A DNA stretch of 6,105 bases from a bacterium (GTDB lineage Bacteria; JAMCPX01). The stretch lies in NCBI GenBank assembly GCA_021789095.1, contig JAJYJX010000121.1:1-6105 (forward strand), read 5' to 3'. This document shows positions 1 to 6,105 of the stretch, one piece after another (position 1 is the stretch's first letter; each line of letters opens with the position of its first letter). The notes beneath the pieces are model-generated. The model was not told where the DNA came from. It worked only from the letters and a program-made list of their open reading frames with translations, and searched no databases. The position numbers and the translations under genes are program-made.

Positions 1-29
1 CTTCGTCACTAACGTTCCTCGCAATGACA
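1..29. repeat. Partial dispersed intergenic repeat (GTCATTGCGAGG family)
   Basis: Read on the minus strand, these bases give GTCATTGCGAGGAACG followed by TTAGTGACGAAG. This closely matches from memory a short semi-palindromic repeat, with core GTCATTGCGAGGAACGAAGTGACGAAGC, that is scattered between genes in many environmental bacterial genomes. The match is near-complete except for a small change around base 11. The usual outer end (GCAATC on the minus strand) would fall just left of the window, so the element is cut by the edge. It is noncoding and probably marks the space between aspA and whatever gene lies upstream. Copy number in this genome cannot be judged here. Confidence 0.55.
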
Positions 30-130
30 ACCTTACAGAGGACTTAAACATCGTTTATACCAAAACTCTCAGTTGCTTAAGTGGATTGCAGGGCTGAGAG
101 AATTAGAAAACTTTATTATTGCATTTTTCG

Positions 131-189
131 GGTCAACCTTGAGCAAGCCTCAGCCTTTGGATCACGGGAGCCTAAAGGTTGACCTTTTT
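131..189 (+). terminator. Inverted repeat with T-tract: possible terminator or attenuator
   Basis: GGTCAACCTT at 131-140 is perfectly complementary to AAGGTTGACC at 175-184, giving a 10-bp stem, and five Ts follow at 185-189. This has the outline of a rho-independent terminator. However, the loop is 34 bases, much longer than usual, and I see no strong inner helix filling it. It could end transcription from an upstream gene outside the window, act as an attenuator for aspA, or be a pair of protein-binding half-sites whose centres are 44 bp apart. The right arm overlaps a candidate -35 box, so the operator reading is also possible. Confidence 0.4.
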
Positions 190-207
190 ACTATATCAAC
201 ATAACAT
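179..207 (+). promoter_or_regulatory. Candidate sigma-70 type promoter for aspA
   Basis: TTGACC at 179-184 matches the -35 consensus at five of six bases. After a 17-base spacer comes TAACAT at 202-207, which matches the -10 consensus at four of six. The spacing is ideal. Transcription would start about 6-7 bases further on, at or next to the ATG at 214, so the aspA message would have almost no leader. This fits the lack of any visible Shine-Dalgarno sequence before that ATG. The -35 box lies inside the right arm of the inverted repeat at 131-184. The call rests on consensus matching only. Confidence 0.35.
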
Positions 208-213
208 TTGTAT

Positions 214-1635
214 ATGGGATACAGATATGAAAAAGATTCTCTTGGAGAGGTGAAAGTACCCGAGGACGCATACTACGGTGTCCAGACCATGCGTGCATTA
301 TCAAACTTTCCTGTCAGCGGCGAAAAGAACCACCCGCTTTTAATAAAGGCTTATGTAACAGTCAAAAAAGCCTGCGCACTGACAAATACAGAGCTGGGAG
401 ATCTTGATAAGAAAAGGGCGAAAGCGATTATCCATGCGTGCGACAGCATACTTTCAGGCAGCTATTCCGGCCAGTTTGTCATTGACAAATACCAGGCAGG
501 CGCAGGCACATCTTTGAACATGAACGTAAACGAGGTAATAGCGAACATCGCCCTTGAAAGCCTGGGGCATAAAAAAGGGGAATACAGCTACCTAAGCCCC
601 AATGATCACGTAAACAGGTCACAGTCGACAAACGATACATTCCCCACCACCGCGCATATTGCCCTCCTGTGGGACATAGGGGAACTGATCATCGCATTGA
701 AGCGCCTTTCCTTATCACTGCACGGGAAGGCAAAAGAATTTTCCGGATATCTGAAATCTGGCAGGACGCACCTTCAGGACGCCGTACCCGTAACGCTCGG
801 GCAGGAATTTAGCGCCTATGCAGCGACCGTGGACAAGGCCGTATCCATGATGAATTTCGTGACCGCGGCAAAGTACCCGCCTGCACTGCTTGAGGTACCC
901 ATTGGCGGCACTGCAACAGGCACTGGCCTGAACACACCCAAAAGATACAGGCAGACGGTCATAAGGCACTTAAGGCCGCTCACAGGACTCGGGCTTTTTC
1001 CTTCGGAGGATGCGAGGGAGGGCTTGCAGTCAAGGGTTGCAATAAGCCATACAGCAGGCGTGCTTAATACAATAGCACTCGAGCTTATAAGGATCGCAAA
1101 TGACCTGAGGCTTCTTTCCTCAGGACCTGTTACCGGACTTGGAGAGATCAGTCTCCCAGCTGTCCAGCCGGGATCATCAATAATGCCCGGCAAGGCGAAC
1201 CCTGTAATGGCAGAGGCCCTGGACATGATCTGCTTCAGGATTGTCGGCAACGGTCTCACAGTTTCAATGGCAGGACAGGCAGGACAGCTTGAGCTTAATG
1301 TCATGATGCCGCTTATGGCAAATACGTTGCTTGAGTCCGTTGATCTGCTTAAAAACTTCCTGCCGGTATTTACGCAAAAGGCAATAGACGGTATAACAGC
1401 AGATAAAGAAAAACTGAAGTATTACTTCGAACACACACCTGCAATAGCAACGATCCTGAACCCCATCATAGGTTATCTGAATGCAGCAGAGGTGGTAAAA
1501 CAGGCAATGAAGGAAAAAAGGCCTGTCACCGATATAATCCTGGAGAAAGGGCTTTTGACCGAAAAACAGCTCAACAGCCTGCTGAGGGCTGAAAATATTA
1601 CAGGCATACTGGATCAAGAAACAAAAGGTGACTAA
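214..1635 (+). CDS. aspA: Aspartate ammonia-lyase (aspartase)
   Basis: This gene encodes a cytoplasmic homotetrameric-type lyase of 473 aa that reversibly splits L-aspartate into fumarate and ammonia, linking amino-acid breakdown to the citric acid cycle or fumarate respiration. It belongs to the fumarase/aspartase superfamily. Visible motifs are YYGVQT near residue 20, GAGTS with NMNVNEV (96-107), QSTND (137-141), GRTHLQD (183-189, with the catalytic-region Thr-His) and the family signature GSSIMPGKANP (320-330, with the catalytic loop Ser and the Lys/Asn). YYGVQT, GAGTS and HVN.SQSTND favour aspartase over class II fumarase, which typically has WGAQT, GSGTQ and SQSSND. The length is normal for the family. 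The start is set at the ATG. A TTG two codons upstream (208) is the only other in-frame choice, with a stop at 202-204. Neither has a clear ribosome site. The stop lies two bases before the next gene, suggesting co-transcription. Confidence 0.9.
   Translation: MGYRYEKDSLGEVKVPEDAYYGVQTMRALSNFPVSGEKNHPLLIKAYVTVKKACALTNTELGDLDKKRAKAIIHACDSILSGSYSGQFVIDKYQAGAGTSLNMNVNEVIANIALESLGHKKGEYSYLSPNDHVNRSQSTNDTFPTTAHIALLWDIGELIIALKRLSLSLHGKAKEFSGYLKSGRTHLQDAVPVTLGQEFSAYAATVDKAVSMMNFVTAAKYPPALLEVPIGGTATGTGLNTPKRYRQTVIRHLRPLTGLGLFPSEDAREGLQSRVAISHTAGVLNTIALELIRIANDLRLLSSGPVTGLGEISLPAVQPGSSIMPGKANPVMAEALDMICFRIVGNGLTVSMAGQAGQLELNVMMPLMANTLLESVDLLKNFLPVFTQKAIDGITADKEKLKYYFEHTPAIATILNPIIGYLNAAEVVKQAMKEKRPVTDIILEKGLLTEKQLNSLLRAENITGILDQETKGD
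1625..1631 (+). promoter_or_regulatory. Ribosome binding site for the thioredoxin-fold gene
   Basis: AAGGTGA lies six bases before the ATG at 1638 and sits inside the last codons of aspA. It supports the 1638 start and suggests translation coupled to aspA. Confidence 0.6.
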
Positions 1636-1637
1636 AA

Positions 1638-2678
1638 ATGGCTGACGTTAAAACAAGGACTGATCTTATGAATATGCTGAAACCGAGGTGGTTCAACTCC
1701 GACCCGCTCATAGTGTCGGTCCCCGACGAAGAAGGCAAAAATAATATCTACATAATCAACGAATCCCTGAAGCATAAGGTTATGCTCATAGACTTCTGGG
1801 ACTACACATGCATAAACTGCATCAGGACCGTTCCATACGTAAACAAGTGGCACGAACGGTATGCAAAATTAGGGCTTGTTATCATAGGTGTACATACACC
1901 GGAATTCAGCGTATCAACAAACAGGGACAACATCGGGGAGGCAGTAAAAAAGTTTGGCATAACATATCCTGTTGTTATGGATAACGACTACGGGATATGG
2001 ACAGGTTTGCAGAACCAGTACTGGCCCAGGAAAATATTGTTCAATAGCCGCCTGGAAGTGATCCACGACCGCATAGGTGAAGGGGGATACAAGGAATTGG
2101 AAACAAAGATTCAGCACGCACTGCTTGAGATGAGTCCAGGCATTACCCTGCCCCAGATAATGGAGCCGATAAGGAACGCAGACATCCCGGGTATAAGGTG
2201 CTACCCGGTTACACCAGAGCTGTACTGCGGATTCGAAAGGGGACAGCTCGGCAACTCCGAGGGATACAACAAGAACAGCGAGTCAGTAATGTACACCCTG
2301 CCGGAAAAGCTGGAAGAAGACAGGATTTACCTCAACGGTTCATGGGCCGCCACGGAAGAGAGCATCATAGCGACAGCGCTACCTTCATCAGTGGAATTAC
2401 TATACCGCGCTGTGGAAGTAAACGCCGTAATGTCATCCCTTGAAAACGGAAGGATAAAGGTATATGTGGAGATCGATAAAAACCCAGTTGAAGAAAGAGC
2501 TAAAGGCGAAGACATAATGTATGATGAATCCTGCAGTTACATACTGGTGGAAAAGCCCCGCATGTACAACATTACCAAGAACCAGCTTTACAAGCAATCA
2601 TTGATAACCCTGACGCCAGAGAATGCAGCACTTGAGGTGTTTGCATTTACATTTGTCTCATGCGTGGAGCCGAATTAA
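1638..2678 (+). CDS. Thioredoxin-fold redoxin, DipZ C-terminal-like, cytoplasmic
   Basis: This is a 346-aa protein with a TlpA/AhpC-like thioredoxin domain (about residues 17-165) followed by a beta-rich domain (about 190-340). The active site is in FWDYTCINC, with the redox pair Cys58 and Cys61. GVHTPEF (84-90), the Tyr-Trp-Pro at 128-130 that probably supplies the cis-proline, and GEGGY follow as in the C-terminal part of mycobacterial DipZ. The second domain also matches that family: TPELYCGF (192-199), YLNGSW (231-236) and a closing VFAFTF. DipZ carries these domains outside the membrane behind a CcdA-like part. This copy has no signal peptide or membrane segment, so it should be cytosolic. 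Four further cysteines (188, 197, 299, 342) lie in or near the second domain. Thiol-disulfide exchange or peroxide reduction is likely; the substrate is unknown. Its gene lies two bases after aspA and 22 before mutL. Confidence 0.8.
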   Translation: MADVKTRTDLMNMLKPRWFNSDPLIVSVPDEEGKNNIYIINESLKHKVMLIDFWDYTCINCIRTVPYVNKWHERYAKLGLVIIGVHTPEFSVSTNRDNIGEAVKKFGITYPVVMDNDYGIWTGLQNQYWPRKILFNSRLEVIHDRIGEGGYKELETKIQHALLEMSPGITLPQIMEPIRNADIPGIRCYPVTPELYCGFERGQLGNSEGYNKNSESVMYTLPEKLEEDRIYLNGSWAATEESIIATALPSSVELLYRAVEVNAVMSSLENGRIKVYVEIDKNPVEERAKGEDIMYDESCSYILVEKPRMYNITKNQLYKQSLITLTPENAALEVFAFTFVSCVEPN

Positions 2679-2700
2679 ACGTGGATCCAAGGGCCATTGA

Positions 2701-4491
2701 ATGGGTATTGTAAAGAAACTATCTGACGAGCTTGCGAGCAAGATAGCAGCAGGTGAGGTCATAGAAAGGCCGGCATCGGTGTTAAAAGAACTCATGGAGA
2801 ATGCGATTGACGCAGGCGCCCGGGCGGTAACCGCAGAACTGAAAAACGGAGGTATTGACATGATACGGGTACAGGACGACGGATACGGGATCCTGTCTGA
2901 AGATATTGACCTGGCGGTACAAAGACATGCAACAAGCAAGCTCCATAATCAGCAGGAACTTTACGAGATAGCAACACTGGGCTTCAGGGGAGAAGCACTT
3001 TATAGTATCGGAGTTATCTCTGAACTTGAGATCGTAACAAGACACAAAAGCGAGGAGATCGGCACGATCGTAAGTGTCAGGGGCGGGGAAACCGTTAACA
3101 GGTCCGCCGTTGCACATGATACGGGAACGACCGTAACCGTGTCAAACCTGTTCTTCAATACACCAGCGAGGAAGAAATTCCTCGGCTCGCCGCAGTCCGA
3201 ATACAGGGCGTGCCTGGATGTTATTGACAGGTTCGTATTCGGGTGGAAGGACACAGGCATAAGGCTTGTTCATAACGCCAGGGAGGTATTCAGCATACAG
3301 CCTGCGCCCCTTGATGCACGCACAGTTCTGAGGCTGGACCCTGAACTTAAAAACAAACTGTACGGCGTATCTTTTGATAATGGTATAGTCAAGGTTGAAG
3401 GGTTCATATCGGATCCGGACTACAACCTGAACACATCAAAACTAATGTACATCTTTGTAAACGGCAGGTACATAGCTGATAAAGCCATTAACTACACAAT
3501 ACTTACCGCTTATTCAACGGCACTGCAGCATGGGCGTTACCCTGTTGCAATCATCAATCTGCATCTGCCTGCACATTTTGTCGATGTCAATATCAATCCC
3601 ACAAAAACAGCCGTAAAGTTTGCTGATAAGGCAATGATCCACGAAGCTGTAAGCAGGGCTGTGAGAGATACCGTCAATAAGAGGTACATCGTCTACAACA
3701 CACCGGACAGTGCTTCGTACAAAAAAGGATATATTGAAGAGGTAAAAGATGCAGCCATGGCATACGTGGCACAGCACAAAGAGGCATACGGAACCAATAA
3801 GGAATACGGCACAGGGCATAGTTCACCCGGGCAGCAGAGCAGCAGCGGCATGCCCCTGCCTTCCATGGCGGTTCAGCAGGAATTCGGGCAGAAAGGTGAA
3901 TTCTCTTCGCTAAACATTCATGCACAGTTCAATGCAACATTCATAATCGCATCATCTTTGAACAGTATTGTGCTCATAGATCAGCACGCAATGCATGAGA
4001 GGATCATTTTTGAGCAGCTTATGCAAAGGCTCAAGGTAAAGGACAGGCACTCGCAGATGCTGCTCTCACCGCAGGACATATTTTTGAACGAACACAGACT
4101 CAGCATTCTGACAGAGATACAGGATGCCCTTTTCAAGATCGGCTATGATTTTAAAATAGAGAACGGCATGGCATCTGTAAAGGCCGTACCTGCAGAGACT
4201 GCCTTCAGCCCGTTATTTCTGATCGGGCTTATAGACAGCATGGAGCAGGGGTTTGTGTCAAAGCATCTTGAGCTTACGGGAGAACAAAGCGCTGACCCGT
4301 TATACAGAATCATAGCGGACATAGCATGCAAGAGTGCTGTCAAGGCCGGCGATTTCCTGCCTGTCGAGAAGATAAAGGCATTATTCTCGCAGCTTGACAG
4401 TCTCGGGATACCCTTAAATTGTCCACACGGCAGGCCGTTTGTCTTTTTATTGCAGCTGCCTGATATTGAAAAATTCTTTCACAGGCGGTAA
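2701..4491 (+). CDS. mutL: DNA mismatch repair protein MutL (with endonuclease motifs)
   Basis: This gene encodes the ATP-driven mismatch-repair mediator that couples MutS recognition to strand incision; 596 aa. The N-terminal GHKL ATPase has Glu30 and Asn34 in ELMENAIDAG, DDGYGI (59-64), HATSK (76-80), LGFRGEAL (93-100) and FFNTPAR (151-157). The transducer domain runs to about residue 330, followed by a Ser/Gln/Gly-rich linker (about 335-405). The C-terminal dimerisation domain has the full metal-binding endonuclease motif DQHAMHERIIFE (427-438, pattern DQHA-x2-E-x4-E), ACKSAVKA (542-549) and CPHGRP (574-579). QMLLSP (452-457) fits the beta-clamp binding pattern Q-x-x-L/I-x-P at the position known in Bacillus MutL. 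The protein should therefore nick DNA itself without MutH. AAGGG seven bases before the ATG supports the start, as does alignment with other MutL N-termini. No mutS is in view. Confidence 0.97.
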   Translation: MGIVKKLSDELASKIAAGEVIERPASVLKELMENAIDAGARAVTAELKNGGIDMIRVQDDGYGILSEDIDLAVQRHATSKLHNQQELYEIATLGFRGEALYSIGVISELEIVTRHKSEEIGTIVSVRGGETVNRSAVAHDTGTTVTVSNLFFNTPARKKFLGSPQSEYRACLDVIDRFVFGWKDTGIRLVHNAREVFSIQPAPLDARTVLRLDPELKNKLYGVSFDNGIVKVEGFISDPDYNLNTSKLMYIFVNGRYIADKAINYTILTAYSTALQHGRYPVAIINLHLPAHFVDVNINPTKTAVKFADKAMIHEAVSRAVRDTVNKRYIVYNTPDSASYKKGYIEEVKDAAMAYVAQHKEAYGTNKEYGTGHSSPGQQSSSGMPLPSMAVQQEFGQKGEFSSLNIHAQFNATFIIASSLNSIVLIDQHAMHERIIFEQLMQRLKVKDRHSQMLLSPQDIFLNEHRLSILTEIQDALFKIGYDFKIENGMASVKAVPAETAFSPLFLIGLIDSMEQGFVSKHLELTGEQSADPLYRIIADIACKSAVKAGDFLPVEKIKALFSQLDSLGIPLNCPHGRPFVFLLQLPDIEKFFHRR

Positions 4492-4534
4492 CAGGCATAT
4501 TTTAAAACTAAAAGTTCATTTGAAAAAGAGTGAG

Positions 4535-4552
4535 GTTTGCGAAGCTGCAAAC
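4535..4552 (+). other. Small hairpin near the kinase start
   Basis: GTTTGC (4535-4540) and GCAAAC (4547-4552) form a perfect 6-bp stem around a 6-base loop. It has no T-tract, so it is not a terminator. It lies in the leader if translation starts at the ATG at 4563, or within the first codons if the GTG at 4530 is used. It may be chance. Confidence 0.25.
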
Positions 4553-4562
4553 GGGTCAACCT

Positions 4563-5603
4563 ATGAACAATACTTTTGAAGAAACGGAAAAAAGGATAAT
4601 ATCGGTCTTTGACAGCGCGGGGCTTACCCATGTCACGTCCTTAAGGAAGCTTGCCGGTGATGCCTCAAACAGGAGCTATTACAGGTGCTACCTTGAAAGC
4701 GATAAAAGCTATGTTGTCATGGTAAATGCAGCCCCAGATAAAGCTATTGTATCGGAAGAGATAGCGATGCATGCAAAGGACTTCAAAGAACTGCCTTTCA
4801 TAAACATCCACAGGTATCTTGCACAATTGGGGATCAGAGTGCCTGCCATTCATTATCATGACGAGACGCAAGGCATACTCATACTTGATGACCTTGGCGA
4901 CAGTCTGCTTGGTGATATTATCAACCAATCGGGACAATCTGCCGATCTTTATAAACAGGCTATAGATATGCTGATAGGATTTCAGGTCGGGGAAGAGCAT
5001 GTGCCGCAGTGGTGCTATGCAAGGCTGAACAGGTTCAACCGCAAGCTCTATGATTTTGAATTTTATCATTTTATAGAATACGGTATTGAGAAGGCAGGTA
5101 TTAAACTGCCGCACAATACCACCGTGAAGCTGCAGAAGCTTTTTCATAAGCTCTCGGTTCGGTTCGAGAGATACTCCAACATATTTGTGCACAGGGACTA
5201 CCATTCAAGAAATCTTTTGTATTCCAGCGGCAGCCTTTACACAATCGATTTCCAGGATGCGCTTATAGGGCCTCCTCACTATGATATCGCTTCCCTGCTC
5301 AGGGACGCCTATGTGGACCTCACGGATGATTTTGTTGATCAGATGCTGGAATACTACCTCTCGAAGAGCCCTTACGCATCCGCGGGCTTCAGGGACATAT
5401 TTACACTTGTCAGCATACAGCGCATGCTGAAGGCAGCAGGCAGGTTCAGGTACATAAATCTCGTAAAGGGGAATGATAAGTTTATGAAATACATACCCCC
5501 CCTGCTCCAGCGTGTAAAGAGGCTATCGCTGTCTTATAATTCGGACCCGCCGCTCGGGATACTAGCGGAAGTCTTGGACAGGATACCCGTTGAGTACACA
5601 TGA
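4563..5603 (+). CDS. AmgK-like sugar kinase / aminoglycoside phosphotransferase-fold protein
   Basis: This is a protein-kinase-fold small-molecule phosphotransferase of 346 aa, close to the COG3178 group that includes Pseudomonas AmgK, the anomeric N-acetylmuramate/N-acetylglucosamine kinase of cell-wall recycling. Numbering from the ATG, the N-lobe has LAGDASNRSYYR (30-41), shared with that group, and the hinge-like ILILDDLGDSLL (106-117). The catalytic loop is HRDYHSRNLL (210-219, with Asp212 as likely base and Asn217), and IDFQDALIGPPHYDIASLLRD (from 228) carries the metal-binding Asp229. IDFQDA and YDIASLLRD are typical of AmgK-like proteins rather than drug-resistance enzymes. The usual partner, a MurU-type nucleotidyltransferase, is not next to it, so the substrate is inferred. 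A GTG at 4530 could add 11 residues; neither start has a good ribosome site, and the ATG is chosen because the family match begins after it. Confidence 0.7.
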   Translation: MNNTFEETEKRIISVFDSAGLTHVTSLRKLAGDASNRSYYRCYLESDKSYVVMVNAAPDKAIVSEEIAMHAKDFKELPFINIHRYLAQLGIRVPAIHYHDETQGILILDDLGDSLLGDIINQSGQSADLYKQAIDMLIGFQVGEEHVPQWCYARLNRFNRKLYDFEFYHFIEYGIEKAGIKLPHNTTVKLQKLFHKLSVRFERYSNIFVHRDYHSRNLLYSSGSLYTIDFQDALIGPPHYDIASLLRDAYVDLTDDFVDQMLEYYLSKSPYASAGFRDIFTLVSIQRMLKAAGRFRYINLVKGNDKFMKYIPPLLQRVKRLSLSYNSDPPLGILAEVLDRIPVEYT

Positions 5604-5621
5604 ATTATCGGATAGGACAAG

Positions 5622-5637
5622 GTCTTCGAAGCAAGAC
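5622..5637 (+). other. Short hairpin upstream of the flavin oxidoreductase
   Basis: GTCTT (5622-5626) and AAGAC (5633-5637) can pair around a 6-base loop, five bases before the ribosome site. There is no T-tract after it, so read-through into the next gene is expected. It is a weak signal and possibly chance. Confidence 0.2.
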
Positions 5638-5642
5638 ATTAC

Positions 5643-5648
5643 AGGAGG
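5643..5648 (+). promoter_or_regulatory. Strong Shine-Dalgarno that decides the start of the last gene
   Basis: AGGAGG is a perfect Shine-Dalgarno core. Two ATGs follow in tandem and in frame, at 5652 (3-base gap) and 5655 (6-base gap). The spacing favours 5655. It is the strongest ribosome site in the window. Confidence 0.8.
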
Positions 5649-5654
5649 TTAATG

Positions 5655-6105
5655 ATGTCAATACTGTTCACACCCCGTAAAATAGGCAAAATAGAGATCA
5701 AGAACCGGTTTGTCCAATCCGCCACCTATGAAAGCATGTCAAAGCCGGACGGCGAAGTCACGGAGGAGTTGATCAGCAGGTACAGGCAGCTTGCAAAAGG
5801 AGAGGTTGGCCTTATAATACCCGGATTTATGAATATTCATCCCTACGGGAAGGCAATGCCGTTCCAGATAGGCATTTACAGCGATAAGATGATTCCGGGT
5901 CTGCGGAAGCTCGCTGACACGGTACATGATCATGGAGCAAAGATATTCTTTCAACTTGCACATGCCGGAATCCAGACAAACAAAGAGGTACTGGGAAGAA
6001 CCCCAATGGGGCCTTCTGACACAAGAAGGGACCCAATATACCTGTTTAGACCCGTCAGGATGGCAGAAAACGATATCAGAACCGTAATTAATGCCTTCGG
6101 TGATG
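5655..6105 (+). CDS. NADH:flavin oxidoreductase, Old Yellow Enzyme family (3' end outside window)
   Basis: The first 150 residues of an FMN-dependent TIM-barrel oxidoreductase run off the right edge with no stop. The start SILFTPRKIGKIEIKNRF is the typical first strand and 'L-F-x-P-x-x-I-G-x-x-x-I-K-N-R' motif. SATYESM follows, with Thr24 at the place where related enzymes have Cys or Thr near the flavin. KGEVGLIIPGFMNI is the second strand. VHDHGAKIFFQLAHAG (90-105) includes Gln100, which contacts FMN in this family, and His103 of the QLxHAG motif. The substrate-binding His-x-x-His/Asn pair and any C-terminal iron-sulfur and FAD/NAD domains of the longer 2,4-dienoyl-CoA reductase type would lie beyond the window, so subclass and substrate cannot be given. 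It is co-directional with the kinase gene, about 51 bases downstream. Confidence 0.85.
   Translation, partial: MSILFTPRKIGKIEIKNRFVQSATYESMSKPDGEVTEELISRYRQLAKGEVGLIIPGFMNIHPYGKAMPFQIGIYSDKMIPGLRKLADTVHDHGAKIFFQLAHAGIQTNKEVLGRTPMGPSDTRRDPIYLFRPVRMAENDIRTVINAFGD

Noticed and set aside
66-100. GGCTGAGAG resembling the conserved start of a TPP riboswitch, plus a 7-bp pair CTCTCAG / CTGAGAG
   Set aside because: The second conserved half of the TPP aptamer (CTGATCTGG, then the GCGTAGGGA-like part) is missing, and aspA is not a thiamine gene. The 7-bp stem has a 21-base loop and no T-tract directly after it, so it is weak alone.
1269-1286. Tandem 9-base direct repeat GGCAGGACA x2
   Set aside because: It is in frame and encodes AGQAGQ, part of a conserved stretch of the aspartase family before LELN, so protein constraint explains it.
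816-1304. 162-codon open frame on the minus strand inside aspA
   Set aside because: It is antisense to a gene with clear family motifs, and its translation shows no recognisable domain; a shadow frame.
2198-2443. 81-codon open frame on the plus strand inside the thioredoxin-fold gene
   Set aside because: It overlaps a conserved domain in another frame and shows no motif; a shadow frame.
4552-4562. CGGGTCAACCT, also found at 129-139 in the aspA leader
   Set aside because: A few 11-base matches are expected by chance in about 6 kb, and here it has no matching second arm, so a shared regulatory site is not supported.
4492-4562. Possible terminator between mutL and the kinase
   Set aside because: The only clear hairpin (4535-4552) lacks a T-tract, and the upstream bases are simply AT-rich.
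4665-5204. 179-codon open frame on the minus strand inside the kinase gene
   Set aside because: It is antisense to a well-supported coding region and resembles no family I know; a shadow frame.

Overview
The window holds five genes on the + strand, four complete and one cut by the right edge. They are closely spaced: gaps of 2, 22, about 38-71 and about 51 bases. In order they are an aspartate ammonia-lyase (aspA), a cytoplasmic thioredoxin-fold protein of the DipZ C-terminal type, the mismatch-repair protein MutL, an AmgK-like sugar kinase/phosphotransferase, and the start of an Old Yellow Enzyme-type NADH:flavin oxidoreductase. No RNA gene, transposase, CRISPR array or phage gene is visible. 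No convincing terminator lies between the genes, so they may form one transcription unit, although their functions do not make one pathway.

The organism is a bacterium of moderate GC. AGG is the main arginine codon (11 of the first 16 Arg codons in mutL), and ATA is common for isoleucine. MutL carries its own endonuclease motifs, so the host probably does not use a MutH-type system. The left edge carries part of a short dispersed intergenic repeat of the 'GTCATTGCGAGGAACGAAGTGACGAAGC' kind, seen in many environmental bacterial genomes. Together these features are compatible with a Nitrospirota or deltaproteobacterial-type lineage, but this is a weak guess from style, not a placement.

Layout: 1-29 is the repeat remnant. 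Bases 30-213 are noncoding and hold a perfect 10-bp inverted repeat followed by five Ts. Its right arm overlaps a possible -35 box whose -10 lies just before the aspA ATG. Bases 214-1635 are aspA, 1638-2678 the thioredoxin-fold protein, 2701-4491 mutL, 4563-5603 (or from 4530) the kinase, and 5655 to the edge the flavin oxidoreductase.

Most of the window is ordinary core metabolism and DNA repair. I find no strong case for a new system. The points most worth a second look are the regulatory architecture before aspA (inverted repeat, promoter overlap, possible leaderless start) and the soluble DipZ-like protein in its operon-like setting.
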